Positions 21,621-29,811 are shown, numbered from the stretch's first letter. The stretch is 38,238 nucleotides of DNA from a virus (IMGVR_UViG_3300038435_000236:1-38238), one strand, 5' to 3'. Notes: generated by a model from the sequence alone, not told the origin. Program-made: numbers and translations.

Positions 21621-23137
21621 TACTTCCAGCTCCCTCTTGTCTCCAGGTAGACCGTATACTGCGCTATCTGAAACGGCGTACTGTTCGTGTTCTCCCGGAA
21701 TTTCACGGTTACATATCTTCCCGACTTCCTCTTATCCACTTTGACGACCCCGGTTTCCCCCTGAACAGGCATTTCCGCCGTGTCGTAATCCACGCTTCCA
21801 AGTAGCGAATTAACCGTCCCGACCTGCACGGTCGGTATTGTCCCGGTCGATTCCACTTCTATCCGCTGCACCGTTTTCATAAGTCCTTCGACGCGCGCTC
21901 CCGGCTGGTTAAACTCCCGGTAGTTATGCAGCTTCGTGCGAACATGCGCGTCTATCTCCGTTCCGTTGTCCGTGTTCCCGTCGAAGAGCTTCATCACATT
22001 CCCGTTCATCCCGCCGAGCGGTTGTATAGTCGTGAACGTCTCGTCAAGATTCATGAGCGAATAGAACGTCCCGGCGAAGTCGTGCTTCGTCCAGGTGTTA
22101 TCCTTGTAGTTCCAGCAGTAGGCGGAATCGGGGACAGTCGAAGAACCCGTGGGGTAGATGATCCACACCTCGAACCGCGACGGAAAGGCGCAGGCGTATA
22201 TAAGCTCCTTCTGGTCCCAGTTGAGGTTCGCGAAGAAGTCCTGTTTTATCCTGTTCCCCGGAGCGGGCCTGACAAACCCCTGCCCGTCGAATATCTCGAT
22301 ATTGTCCTGCGTAACGACCAGGTGGTAATCGCCGAAGGAAGCGACCCCTTTTCTCGATATTGCCCCCCTGTCCGCTACCTTCATGCGGGGAACGAAATAG
22401 TTCGGGTCGCCCTGATATGTAAGCTGGTATATGCTCCCGTACTTGTAGACAATAAGCACCGGTCCCATCGGGTGCATACACATAACCTTCGAATTGCTCT
22501 TGTCCTCTATGAGATTGGCGAATCCGGAGGATACGGTGTTCCACGTAGTCGGGTTCCCGACTGTGGACCATCTTATCCTGTAGGGTATGCGCGTCCCGGA
22601 TTCGGTAACGTCTCCGAGAAGTAAATGCCCCTTATATCCAACGAGGCATTTGGCCCTGAGCGTGGAATTGCCGCCCGAGGCAAAGCCGGTCGTCGTCAGG
22701 TTAGACCAGTTGCCCGAGCCCGTCCATACCTTTATCGCGTCCACCCCGTTCGTGAAGTAAAGATTCTCCGTCGCGAGTCCGCCGACTGGCGCTATGAATA
22801 TCGGGTTCGCCGCATTCCCTGTCAGGTTCAGGGTGCTCGTCCTGTCCGTCCATGTCGAAGGGGCCGTGTATTCGATGAGCTTCTGTGTCGTAACGAATAT
22901 CGTATGCAGGTTCCCCGAGGCGTCCCCGTATTCGAATCCCTCCATAACGGGGTTTGCGTTCGGGAATCCCGAAGCTACCTGCGTATATCCCGTCCGCTTC
23001 TTTAATATCCCGTCCTCGATAATCACATTCTGCATGTCCCGGCTGTAAACGTGTTCGAGCGCATTCTCCGGCATGGAGAAGTTGATGCCGCCTATCGGCG
23101 GGGGGAACGTTATTTGAACTCCGTGTTCAATAGGCAT
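21620..23137 (-). CDS. Tail/neck protein, beta-propeller-like (stabilisation-protein-like)
   Basis: A 505-residue protein. The N-terminus has GGINFSMPENALEHVYSRDM then NVIIEDGILKKRTGYTQV, a pattern I know from podovirus tail and stabilisation proteins. It is followed by repeated blades with GYKGHLLLGDVTESG, VLIVYKYGSIYQLTYQG and FGDYHLVVTQDNIEIFDGQG, like a beta propeller. A good AGGAGA site precedes the ATG at 23137. It lies among the tail genes, next to fibre-like proteins. The precise place in the tail is not decided by the sequence. Confidence 0.55.
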   Translation of the reverse strand: MPIEHGVQITFPPPIGGINFSMPENALEHVYSRDMQNVIIEDGILKKRTGYTQVASGFPNANPVMEGFEYGDASGNLHTIFVTTQKLIEYTAPSTWTDRTSTLNLTGNAANPIFIAPVGGLATENLYFTNGVDAIKVWTGSGNWSNLTTTGFASGGNSTLRAKCLVGYKGHLLLGDVTESGTRIPYRIRWSTVGNPTTWNTVSSGFANLIEDKSNSKVMCMHPMGPVLIVYKYGSIYQLTYQGDPNYFVPRMKVADRGAISRKGVASFGDYHLVVTQDNIEIFDGQGFVRPAPGNRIKQDFFANLNWDQKELIYACAFPSRFEVWIIYPTGSSTVPDSAYCWNYKDNTWTKHDFAGTFYSLMNLDETFTTIQPLGGMNGNVMKLFDGNTDNGTEIDAHVRTKLHNYREFNQPGARVEGLMKTVQRIEVESTGTIPTVQVGTVNSLLGSVDYDTAEMPVQGETGVVKVDKRKSGRYVTVKFRENTNSTPFQIAQYTVYLETRGSWK

Positions 23138-24298
23138 CTATATCTCCTGATACGGAAAGTCCGTATCCGTCCATACTCCCGAACCCCCCGTATCCGCGTT
23201 CGACCACTTCTCACGCATCAGGTGAGCGAAGAACGCGGGAGGCACGTTCAGAACCGGGGCCTGCACCGTGATGTTCTGTCCGGGCAGGGAGTGCGAATAA
23301 AGCGTCGGACTCACATCCAGAAGCGGCGGGTGCAGTGCATATGTCGCGGCGAACGATGCGTCGTACAGCGTCGGCGTATTCGTCAGGTGGGGCGCGGCAA
23401 GCGCGTATGTCGCGTGGACTGTCGGCGCGTACAGGGTAGCCGCGACAGTCAGGTGCGGCATTGCCAGAGAGTAAGTCGCCGCGAATGCCGGGTTATAAAG
23501 CGTTGTCCCGCTATTCAGGAAAGGAGCTTGGGCGCTTACGCTCCCCGGAGCGAATGCCGGGTTGTGGAATGTAACGCCGTTATCGAGGAGCGGGGGCAAA
23601 ATATTTACGCTCCCGGCAGCTACAGGGGCCTGAATAATGTACGGGCCGGCGGGGTAAATTATGGCCGGGTGCTCGATGACGGTAGACCCGTTATTTGTCA
23701 CTGCTATCCCAGCCTGAAGCTCGATATAATCGCGTATCGCGGGGACGTAAACCGCCCGCCCGGGGAAGAAAGGCGGAGAAAACCCGGCGTGATGCGCAGC
23801 CCTCTCGTCTGGAGTAAGCGCCCTGCTCAACTGGACATACTCCGCCATCCACCCGTCGAATGGCCTTGCCGAGTCGGAGCGGTTACCGAGCCAGAGCGCG
23901 GCGGTCGTGTTTATCGCCGTCGTAAGCTGTGCGTTTGAAGTCGCAGCGAGCACCGCGTTAAAGTAGAGCCTGACGAAACCATCCGATTCCCTTTGCAGGA
24001 TGAAATTGACCGGGTCGCCTGCGTTGAGCGGGTTCGACGCGATAGGAAAGCTCAGCGTGGAATCGGACGCGTCGACGATAGTGACGTAGAACTCGTTAGC
24101 GAAAGCGCCCGCGCCCATCGTGATTTCAATCGAGTTCGCGGTCGTAGGAAGATTCGAGCGATAAACGAGCCTCGACGATGTGGCCCTGCTGGTCTCCCGC
24201 GCGCGGAAGGCAATACACCATTCACCGTTCGGCAGATCAAGCGCCGCATTGTCGGCAAGCGTAACGCTCTGTGTCCCCGTGCCAAAATAAAACCCCAT
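23138..24298 (-). CDS. Structural protein with LamG-like domain and repeats, 386 aa
   Basis: Residues 1-170 look like a concanavalin-A/LamG sandwich (SVTLADNAALDLPNGEWCIA, VNFILQRESDGFVRLYFNAV, DGWMAEYVQLSRALTPDERA), a fold common in phage proteins that bind carbohydrate. The C-terminal half has about seven repeats of roughly 22-26 residues of the type APFLNSGTTLYNPAFAATY. It ends in SGVWTDTDFPYQEI, a module shared with the protein at 24821-25705. It is likely to be a receptor-binding or decoration protein exposed on the virion. AAGGAG precedes the ATG. Confidence 0.6.
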   Translation of the reverse strand: MGFYFGTGTQSVTLADNAALDLPNGEWCIAFRARETSRATSSRLVYRSNLPTTANSIEITMGAGAFANEFYVTIVDASDSTLSFPIASNPLNAGDPVNFILQRESDGFVRLYFNAVLAATSNAQLTTAINTTAALWLGNRSDSARPFDGWMAEYVQLSRALTPDERAAHHAGFSPPFFPGRAVYVPAIRDYIELQAGIAVTNNGSTVIEHPAIIYPAGPYIIQAPVAAGSVNILPPLLDNGVTFHNPAFAPGSVSAQAPFLNSGTTLYNPAFAATYSLAMPHLTVAATLYAPTVHATYALAAPHLTNTPTLYDASFAATYALHPPLLDVSPTLYSHSLPGQNITVQAPVLNVPPAFFAHLMREKWSNADTGGSGVWTDTDFPYQEI

Positions 24299-24307
24299 AA
24301 ATACTCC

Positions 24308-24805
24308 TTAAACCGGCGTCTCCCTCAGGACAACAAAATGCAGCTCCGCGTCTCCCGTTGCCGTATCGCTCGACGCGTCGCGCGTGATCCTGATCTTGAA
24401 CATTTCCCCGGCCGCCACGCTGTCCATCTGCGAGCCGTTCGTGAACGCTATCGTGACGACGTCCACATTCCCGCTCGTCCCCGGCACGGTCGTGTTATCG
24501 ACGCTCTGAACAGATGCGAAGGAATCGGAATCCACGTCCTGTTGCTGGTCGCCGATGCGCTCGAATGCCACGTCCCAGTCGATGTCTCCGCTGGTCGCGG
24601 ACGTCATCGAGTAGCCGATATAAACCGTGACCCCGCCTCCGCCGTAGTGCCAGGGCATGAAGCCGGTGAAATTCGCCGATTCATTTGTGGCCGCGTCGAA
24701 ATCGAGCACCGGATGAGAGTTTCTTAAATCCGGCGTCGCAAAGTTGGACGGCGGTGGTTCATATTGATGCGGGGTAAAGCCTATTAGAAAATCGCCTGCT
24801 GCCAT
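24308..24805 (-). CDS. Putative virion protein, 165 aa
   Basis: A strong GGGAGG lies upstream of the ATG. The sequence is beta-rich (GGVTVYIGYSMTSATSGDID, NVDVVTIAFTNGSQMDSVAA, MFKIRITRDASSDTATGDAE), ending LHFVVLRETPV, resembling small jelly-roll-like phage fibre or decoration proteins. It stands between two proteins that share a repeat and a C-terminal tag, so it belongs to the same surface-exposed assembly. Function inferred from context. Confidence 0.5.
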   Translation of the reverse strand: MAAGDFLIGFTPHQYEPPPSNFATPDLRNSHPVLDFDAATNESANFTGFMPWHYGGGGVTVYIGYSMTSATSGDIDWDVAFERIGDQQQDVDSDSFASVQSVDNTTVPGTSGNVDVVTIAFTNGSQMDSVAAGEMFKIRITRDASSDTATGDAELHFVVLRETPV

Positions 24806-24820
24806 TGTTTTACAACCTCC

Positions 24821-25705
24821 CTAAAGCGGCGTATCCACGTCCGTCCATATTCCCGACGTCGTGTCGTCCGTGTTATGCCACGTGTTGAATATTTCAAAGC
24901 CGTAAAGCGTTGTTCCGTTGTCGAGATACGGGCAGTCCATTTCCTGTGGGAAGGCCATCGAAGGCCCGTAAAAAGTCGGGGCGAACTCCACAAATGGAGC
25001 CGATATTCCCTCTCCGAACCTATGCTCGTAAAAGACCGTTTCCGCATCGAGAAACGGCGCTTCGAGCGTCTGTATGAAGGCGAACGAGTGATCGTAAAAA
25101 ACCTGGTCTATGGAAAGGAGGGGCATCGTAAATCCCTGCACCCTTGCCGATGGTCCGAAGAACGTAATCCCGTTATTCAGGAATGGCGCGCTGATATTCT
25201 GCTGAAGCGTGTAGTGGATAGTAAATTCGACGTAATCCACCTGCGCCGTCGAAGACGTGGCGGGAACATTGTTCCATGCCACAATTCCCACTTCGAGATT
25301 GTTTATTACTTCACTCCGCGTCCAGGTGGTTCCCCATAAATCCAGCGCCCCGCCGCAATTGACCGAGCCGTCGCTCGTCGGCCATTTTGTCGCCGACCCC
25401 CTATTCGCGCCTACGTAAGAGGAAGTGCTGGATTTATATAGACGAACGAAACCATCGTTGACCGTCATGCTAACGGTACTGCTCCGCTCGATGCTAACGA
25501 CAATTCCGTCGATGGTCGCCGATGCGGGGATGCTCGAAAGTGAAGCGGGTTTGCAGCGGATGTAATTGGATATCTGGTTGTATCCAAGCGCGACCGTAGC
25601 TCTCGAATTGTTACTCGACGTAACATTCGATACGTTACTCCATGCGACGGAGCCAACCGCCGTATCGTTCACGGCGGTTGCGGTTGCTACTGTAATGCTC
25701 GGCAT
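24821..25705 (-). CDS. Structural protein with repeat and shared C-terminal tag, 294 aa
   Basis: The N-terminal 165 residues are a beta-sandwich-like domain (IRCKPASLSSIPASATIDGI, VNDGFVRLYKSSTSSYVGAN) of a type common in virion and surface proteins. Then come about five repeats of roughly 22 residues of the type APFLNNGITFFGPS. It ends with IFNTWHNTDDTTSGIWTDVD, matching the final segment of the 386-residue neighbour. The two probably diverged from one ancestor by swapping the N-terminal domain. The start at 25705 has only a GGGGG upstream. Confidence 0.55.
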   Translation of the reverse strand: MPSITVATATAVNDTAVGSVAWSNVSNVTSSNNSRATVALGYNQISNYIRCKPASLSSIPASATIDGIVVSIERSSTVSMTVNDGFVRLYKSSTSSYVGANRGSATKWPTSDGSVNCGGALDLWGTTWTRSEVINNLEVGIVAWNNVPATSSTAQVDYVEFTIHYTLQQNISAPFLNNGITFFGPSARVQGFTMPLLSIDQVFYDHSFAFIQTLEAPFLDAETVFYEHRFGEGISAPFVEFAPTFYGPSMAFPQEMDCPYLDNGTTLYGFEIFNTWHNTDDTTSGIWTDVDTPL

Positions 25706-25717
25706 TCATGCCCCCGC

Positions 25718-26116
25718 CTAGAACGAGAAAATCCCGCTTGCGTTCCACTGAACGACTATATCCCCGCCGTTCGGCGTAACCGGCGCGCCGGTGATACCCG
25801 TGTCGAAATACACGATAAGCGGGTCTGTGGAAGATGCGCCTCCCGTGTCCACCCAGATAATGATCGCTTCGACCGAGTTGCCCGAGACAGCCGAGAATGT
25901 AGCGTCAGCCGCGTCGAATACGCCGTTCGTGGTCGTCTTGGAGCCAAGCGTCGCCGCCGTGCCCACAACCCCGGATACGTCGTTATAAAAGTCGTGTCCC
26001 GAGCTGTAGGTATAAGTGCCCGTGTCTATCAGGTCCGCTTTTACCGTTCCGCTGGCGAGGTTCAGCCCTGTTGTCAGGGCTAATGCTTTCGCGGACGGAT
26101 ACATCGAGTTAGCCAT
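25718..26116 (-). CDS. Small virion protein, 132 aa
   Basis: Start at 26116, preceded by AGGAGGCACTTGG; a longer frame runs into the HNH gene upstream and is not supported. The protein is beta-rich (GTVKADLIDTGTYTYSSGHD, EAIIIWVDTGGASSTDPLIV, GGDIVVQWNASGIFSF) and resembles small phage head-fibre or decoration proteins. It overlaps the 3' end of the endonuclease gene by eight bases, with its ribosome binding site inside that gene. Confidence 0.6.
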   Translation of the reverse strand: MANSMYPSAKALALTTGLNLASGTVKADLIDTGTYTYSSGHDFYNDVSGVVGTAATLGSKTTTNGVFDAADATFSAVSGNSVEAIIIWVDTGGASSTDPLIVYFDTGITGAPVTPNGGDIVVQWNASGIFSF

Positions 26117-26645
26117 CCAAGTGCCTCCTATCATTAGATATTTCTTGTTTGGTCCGCCTGTTCCTGTTCTGCTCACTTACCGTGGCCCACTTACAGTTAT
26201 CAGGCTCGTAATTGCCGTTGTTGTCTATGCGCTCAAGTGTTAAACCTTCTGGGCATTCGCCCATATCAGCAAGGAAGTTCTCGAAACCCTCCAGCCATCT
26301 ACCACACACGTTTATTCCGCGTAGTCCATAATCTCTGTATTTTTTATTCTTGGGATTTGTGCAACGTTCTTTCATGTTCTGCCATGCATAGTACGTAGCC
26401 GTTATATCTTCCCGCCGACTATGCCCATGCCTCGTAATGCGATCTATGTGCCAGCATCCACATGACTGCGTATGACCTCTACGTAAATCGGCAAGCCGTG
26501 TAACAATCTCATTCCCACATTCACAGCGACATAAGCATTTGCGCATTATGTTGCCGTTTAATCCTCTGAAGGGTTCAACTTCTTCCACAATCGAGAGCCT
26601 GCTGTATATATCCCCAGTGTTGATTTCTATTCTCTTCTTGCTCAT
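26109..26645 (-). CDS. HNH-type homing endonuclease-like protein
   Basis: A 178-residue protein of the same family as the gene at 3576-4208. The N-terminal zinc-ribbon-like part (KCLCRCECGNEIVTRLADLR, HTQSCGCW) has three to five Cys for metal binding. It is followed by YAWQNMKERCTNP, YRDYGLRGINVCGRW, LTLERIDNNGNYEPDNCKWA and VSEQNRNRRT. A GGAGAG site precedes the ATG. It sits exactly between two virion genes, and its DNA looks richer in A and T, consistent with recent insertion. It is likely to cut phages lacking the insertion. The HNH core is degenerate, so nuclease activity is inferred. Confidence 0.75.
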   Translation of the reverse strand: MSKKRIEINTGDIYSRLSIVEEVEPFRGLNGNIMRKCLCRCECGNEIVTRLADLRRGHTQSCGCWHIDRITRHGHSRREDITATYYAWQNMKERCTNPKNKKYRDYGLRGINVCGRWLEGFENFLADMGECPEGLTLERIDNNGNYEPDNCKWATVSEQNRNRRTKQEISNDRRHLDG

Positions 26646-26653
26646 TGCTCTCC

Positions 26654-26998
26654 CTATGCCTGCCCGTATTGAGTTCCTTCCCTGAATGCCTTTGTCATTT
26701 CCTTAACCAATTCCCTGGCTATCGGCCAGAAATTGACGTCCGTAAAATCCCTCATAATCCCGCCCATGTGCTTGAAGTGAATCGGCATGAGCGGCTTGTT
26801 AAATCCCTTTGGGAGCGTGATCCTCTCGGGAACCCACGCGGTAATTGCAAGCCGGTTTCCCTGCTCCTGCTCGATAACTATCTCCCACACGGCGTGATAA
26901 ACGTTCATCCCCGAGAGAGCGCCCCGGACAGCATGGAGCGTGTATCGCTCAAGGTCCGACATATTGCTTGCCGGTTTTAGCTGGTCTACCTGTCCCAC
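26654..26998 (-). CDS. Hypothetical virion-cassette protein, 114 aa
   Basis: A GTG start at 26998 shares one base with the stop of the upstream gene (TAGTG), and AGAGG lies six bases before it. An ATG at 26962 (MSDLERYTLH) is an alternative without a ribosome binding site. The longer open frame upstream overlaps a real gene and is low-complexity. The protein has helix RYTLHAVRGALSGMNVYHAV, strands VWEIVIEQEQGNRLAITAWV and a C-terminal helix (FWPIARELVKEMTKAFREG). No family recognised. Confidence 0.6.
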   Translation of the reverse strand: MGQVDQLKPASNMSDLERYTLHAVRGALSGMNVYHAVWEIVIEQEQGNRLAITAWVPERITLPKGFNKPLMPIHFKHMGGIMRDFTDVNFWPIARELVKEMTKAFREGTQYGQA

Positions 26999-27381
26999 TA
27001 ATAACCTCTGCCTCCGCCCGTCGGGAGTATTCCCCTCCGTCTCTGTATCATGTCGTTCATGCTCAATCCGCCCTGCGGTGCGGCCAGCCCCTGCGGAGCC
27101 GGAGCGGCGGGAGTGGGCATTGGCTGCGCGACCTGCCTTGTTGGTCCTTGTGTTGCGCCCATCTGGAGCGAAGCAATACCGGGGCCCATCATGCCCATGC
27201 GGGCCTCGGGGCTTATGTAATTCCCCCAGGGCTGCCCGGTCGTATTCATGCGCTTCTGGCGCATCTGGTTCTGCCACATGGCAACCCTCGGGTCCGTGGG
27301 CTGCGGGCGGTTTCCACCCCCCGTCTGCGCTGTATTCTGCATCGTCGTGTACATCAAATCGTTTGTCGGCAATATCGCCAT
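26998..27381 (-). CDS. Met/Gln/Pro-rich small virion protein, 127 aa
   Basis: A GGGAGA site precedes the ATG. The sequence is mostly disordered, rich in Met, Gln, Pro and Gly (ARMGMMGPGIASLQMGATQG, AQPMPTPAAPAPQGLAAPQG), with a short helix MNDMIQRRRG near the end. Such proteins are often minor head or neck components or chaperones. It follows the adaptor gene by 23 bp, which supports a neck-region role. Function unknown. Confidence 0.5.
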   Translation of the reverse strand: MAILPTNDLMYTTMQNTAQTGGGNRPQPTDPRVAMWQNQMRQKRMNTTGQPWGNYISPEARMGMMGPGIASLQMGATQGPTRQVAQPMPTPAAPAPQGLAAPQGGLSMNDMIQRRRGILPTGGGRGY

Positions 27382-27404
27382 ATGCTTTCTCCCTTGTCGC
27401 GGCG

Positions 27405-28109
27405 TTAATACCCCGCGTATTTTCGTCTCATGGCTATACTCAAAGGCATGTCGTCAAGGGTCTTGACCCTCCGGAGCCTTCCCCGCATATCCATCTTTTT
27501 CTGATTCTCTTTCGCTTTCCCTAAAAGCTCCTGATAGCGGAAGTAGGCCCTGTCCGCTTTCCCCGGCTCCCCGTAATGCTCGAACAGCTTTGCGGATACG
27601 CCCTCGACGATAAGGTCCGGCTGGTTGATGGATAGCCAGTTCTCGTCCGTGTCCTCCGCCCACGCTTCGGTGTAGTAGTGCCCGCTCGCGATCTTGAGCG
27701 TCGCGTCCCTTTCCATCACCGGATAAACGTCGAACCCTGTCCCGTTCACCCCGCCCGTCAGCTTCCAGTAAAAGGCGTCTGAGCCCGTCGTGTTGGGCGC
27801 GGGGAATATCAGGTCGAAGTTGGTTTCCTCAACCTTCACGATGTAGCTGTATTCAGGGCTCGCCGAGGTTCCCGAGTCCTCAAGCAGAAGGGTGAACGGG
27901 TGGTGGAGTATCAGATTCCCGGGGAGCGCGAAGGACTTCACGTTCGCGGAAATAGGCGCTGTCTGTGATTTCTTCGTGTACGCCCAGGGGTATTCCCGCT
28001 CTATCTCGCGGACAAGATCGACTATCCATTCCTCGATAAGCCCGAGGGTAACGGAGTCCGCCCTGTCGCTCCTTTTAGATACCCTTGTCTTTATCTCTCC
28101 ACGGGTCAT
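27405..28109 (-). CDS. Head-tail adaptor-like protein, 234 aa
   Basis: Helical N-terminus (LGLIEEWIVDLVREIEREYP), a beta-rich middle (KSFALPGNLILHHPFTLLLE, SGHYYTEAW) and a helical C-terminus (QPDLIVEGVSAKLFEHYGEP, ADRAYFRYQELLGKAKENQK). This fold order and the ALPGNLI strand match phage adaptor proteins that bind below the portal (P22 gp4-like). The ATG overlaps the upstream stop as ATGA. The portal itself is encoded far away, on the other strand at 34766-36604. Family assignment is by pattern only. Confidence 0.6.
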   Translation of the reverse strand: MTRGEIKTRVSKRSDRADSVTLGLIEEWIVDLVREIEREYPWAYTKKSQTAPISANVKSFALPGNLILHHPFTLLLEDSGTSASPEYSYIVKVEETNFDLIFPAPNTTGSDAFYWKLTGGVNGTGFDVYPVMERDATLKIASGHYYTEAWAEDTDENWLSINQPDLIVEGVSAKLFEHYGEPGKADRAYFRYQELLGKAKENQKKMDMRGRLRRVKTLDDMPLSIAMRRKYAGY

Positions 28110-28423
28110 TTATCGTCCTTTCTCAACCGCTCCGCAAGATCGGCTGTAGCCTTTTCTATCGTTTCTATGCGCCGCTCGATGTAGATAAGTCCGAGGTCGC
28201 GCTCCTGCTTTATTGAATCGAATTTCGCACTGATCTCGACGATCGCGACCGAATTTTGATGGCTCGTGTACGCTATCCATCCGAGAAGGCTGCAAACCAG
28301 AATAGTGAGCGCCGTTATGATTGCCTGATCGAGCGGTTTCAATATCGTTACCGTTGTCCGGTTCTCGTAATCCCTGCTCTTGCCGTTCCCATTTCCTACC
28401 GGCGTCTGAAATTCATTTCCCAT
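28106..28423 (-). CDS. Single-pass membrane protein with C-terminal coiled coil, 105 aa
   Basis: Polar N-terminus, one membrane segment (AIITALTILVCSLLGWIAYT), then a helical tail (NSVAIVEISAKFDSIKQERD, RRIETIEKATADLAERLRKD). Topology is like an inner-membrane spanin or a class III holin-like protein. I start at 28423 with GGGG upstream; an ATG at 28435 has no site. It overlaps the end of the o-spanin-like gene by 11 bp. It belongs to the lysis block. Confidence 0.55.
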   Translation of the reverse strand: MGNEFQTPVGNGNGKSRDYENRTTVTILKPLDQAIITALTILVCSLLGWIAYTSHQNSVAIVEISAKFDSIKQERDLGLIYIERRIETIEKATADLAERLRKDDK

Positions 28424-28703
28424 GCCTCGCCCCATAAACAGCGTTGAGCTGCGTTTCCAAAAGCTCTCGTTCGTCCTGCCAATACTGGATCGTCCGGTCG
28501 TAGCACCAGAAGGCTTCTATCATCGGCTCCCTGCTCACGTCGTTCAGGGCGTCCATGATAAACGGGGTACAGTCCGGCTGTCCCGATTTGACTTCACTGG
28601 TTGTCTTGTAGGGAATTTCCGGTACGACGACTGTCGCCGGAGTACACGCGGCGAGGCTAGTCAGGATCGCGAAAGCGGTCAAGTATGCGGTCGAGTTTTT
28701 CAT
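28413..28703 (-). CDS. o-spanin-like lipoprotein (Rz1-like), 96 aa
   Basis: Starts MKNSTAYLTAFAILTSLAAC, a lipoprotein signal with lipobox LAAC. The mature protein has PATVVVPEIPYK, two more Cys (QPDCTPF, FWCYDR) and a helical C-terminus. Its 5' end lies within the 3' part of the preceding TM/coiled-coil gene in another frame (47-bp overlap). This arrangement is typical of Rz/Rz1 spanin pairs that fuse inner and outer membranes at lysis. AAGGAG lies ten bases before the ATG; a TTG at 28712 is an alternative. It is not strongly Pro-rich, so the call depends on architecture. Confidence 0.6.
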   Translation of the reverse strand: MKNSTAYLTAFAILTSLAACTPATVVVPEIPYKTTSEVKSGQPDCTPFIMDALNDVSREPMIEAFWCYDRTIQYWQDERELLETQLNAVYGARHGK

Positions 28704-28908
28704 CTTCGCCAAGCTCCTTCCACTCCTCTTTCGCCTTCTCCCAATCCCGGCGCTGCTGCTCGCGCTTCTTCAGAGATTCGTTTTCCGCCCGCATTTCAAG
28801 GTTCTCTTTCTTTACTTCCGCGTACTTACTCTCCGCCCCCGATTCCTTCTTCCTGTTGTAGAAGAAGCTAAGTAGAGTGCCGAGAGCACCTATAATCCAT
28901 AGCCACAT
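28657..28908 (-). CDS. i-spanin-like protein (Rz-like), 83 aa
   Basis: Residues 2-17 (WLWIIGALGTLLSFFY) form one N-terminal membrane anchor. The rest is a highly charged coiled coil (SKYAEVKKENLEMRAENESL, KAKEEWKELGEDEKLDRILD), as in inner-membrane spanins. It is shorter than typical Rz. The lipoprotein gene begins inside its 3' end. The ATG at 28908 has only a weak site. The pair probably forms the spanin complex that completes lysis. Confidence 0.6.
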   Translation of the reverse strand: MWLWIIGALGTLLSFFYNRKKESGAESKYAEVKKENLEMRAENESLKKREQQRRDWEKAKEEWKELGEDEKLDRILDRFRDPD

Positions 28909-28920
28909 AGAACATCCGCG

Positions 28921-29103
28921 TTACAAAAGCTGGATTTCCGTACCACCTTGACTTCTGGAAGCACTTTCCGGCATCTCCTGCTTATAAAAAAGCAGTGAGA
29001 CATTCGCCACTCTTGTAACAACTGGAGTCGCTTCCTTAAGCTCAATCGGAATACCGTTGAGGTGTACGATGGTTCCTTTTTCCAATACAATCGTTAAGTC
29101 CAT
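28921..29103 (-). CDS. Small hypothetical protein, 60 aa
   Basis: AGGAGAG upstream of the ATG at 29103. The sequence MDLTIVLEKGTIVHLNGIPI then LKEATPVVTRVANVSLLFYK predicts a small beta-rich soluble protein with no Cys and no membrane segment. It stands in the lysis block between the membrane protein and the spanin-like genes. No family recognised. Confidence 0.55.
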   Translation of the reverse strand: MDLTIVLEKGTIVHLNGIPIELKEATPVVTRVANVSLLFYKQEMPESASRSQGGTEIQLL

Positions 29104-29112
29104 ATCTCTCTC

Positions 29113-29520
29113 CTAATCGAGGGGCGTGAAGTTCGGCCAGGCAAGCCGGACTTTCTCAAGCTCCGTCTGTTTCACATAACCCTTCTGAACCGCGATAACT
29201 TCTCTGGAATTGTCGAACTCCATGCGTCTCGCCTTGGCGATTTTCACATACTGCTCGACGATGGTTCGTATGTCCTGCTCGGCGATAACCGGGCCGGAGC
29301 CATGAAACCTCTGGAGCGATGCCTGAACGACGGCCTCTCTCGCCTGCTCTCCCGTCGCCTCTCCCTTCTCGATCTTCCCAAACCAGCTGTCCACCTGCTC
29401 GATGATGAACTCCACGACTATCGGCATGACAGCGTTAAACTTCGTGAGTATGTCTATCGCAAGGGCGATATAGCCAGTGATTATTTCAAGTCCCTGCCTT
29501 ATCTTGTCGAAGAAACTCAT
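29113..29520 (-). CDS. Amphipathic/membrane-associated protein of the lysis block, 135 aa
   Basis: AAGGAGG precedes the ATG. Residues 1-45 form a hydrophobic amphipathic stretch (GLEIITGYIALAIDILTKFN, AVMPIVVEFIIEQVDSWF) but without a clean membrane helix. The rest is charged and helical (EATGEQAREAVVQASLQRFH, EQDIRTIVEQYVKIAKARRM). It stands next to a holin-like gene and before the spanin-like genes. It could be a second holin/antiholin or a peripheral membrane protein. No family recognised. Confidence 0.5.
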   Translation of the reverse strand: MSFFDKIRQGLEIITGYIALAIDILTKFNAVMPIVVEFIIEQVDSWFGKIEKGEATGEQAREAVVQASLQRFHGSGPVIAEQDIRTIVEQYVKIAKARRMEFDNSREVIAVQKGYVKQTELEKVRLAWPNFTPLD

Positions 29521-29529
29521 ATTGCCTCC

Positions 29530-29769
29530 TTACGGCGCTATATCGTATTTCTGTAAGACCTTCAGAACCACCGCGTACACGAATCCGAGAAAGACGGTTA
29601 CGAGTCCCGCTGCTGCGGCTGCAACCTCCGGGTTCATGGGCCATTCCGGGAAGGCTCTGTTCCAGAAAAACGGAACGAGGGGCGCGACTATAATCGTCGA
29701 GCCGCCTATCGTGAGTCCCCGTGTGGTAATTACCTTATTGCTCGTGCTTCCATTACCCTGCCCTGACAT
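29530..29769 (-). CDS. Holin-like protein, 79 aa
   Basis: GGGAGAAAG precedes the ATG. Two hydrophobic segments, GLTIGGSTIIVAPLVPFFW (about residues 18-36) and VAAAAAGLVTVFLGFVYAVV (about 49-68), are separated by a short polar turn, and the tail is short and basic. Size and topology fit a class II holin, which permeabilises the inner membrane to release endolysin. It is next to spanin-like genes but far from the GH19 endolysin. Assignment is by topology only. Confidence 0.6.
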   Translation of the reverse strand: MSGQGNGSTSNKVITTRGLTIGGSTIIVAPLVPFFWNRAFPEWPMNPEVAAAAAGLVTVFLGFVYAVVLKVLQKYDIAP

Positions 29770-29811
29770 TCCTTTCTCCCTGTCGCGGCGAAGCCTGTTG
29801 GCGTAGCCGGA

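Noticed and set aside
26654-27277. 207-aa form of the gene ending at 26654
   Set aside because: The first 93 residues are low-complexity and overlap the 127-aa gene; the GTG at 26998 gives a compact coupled start.
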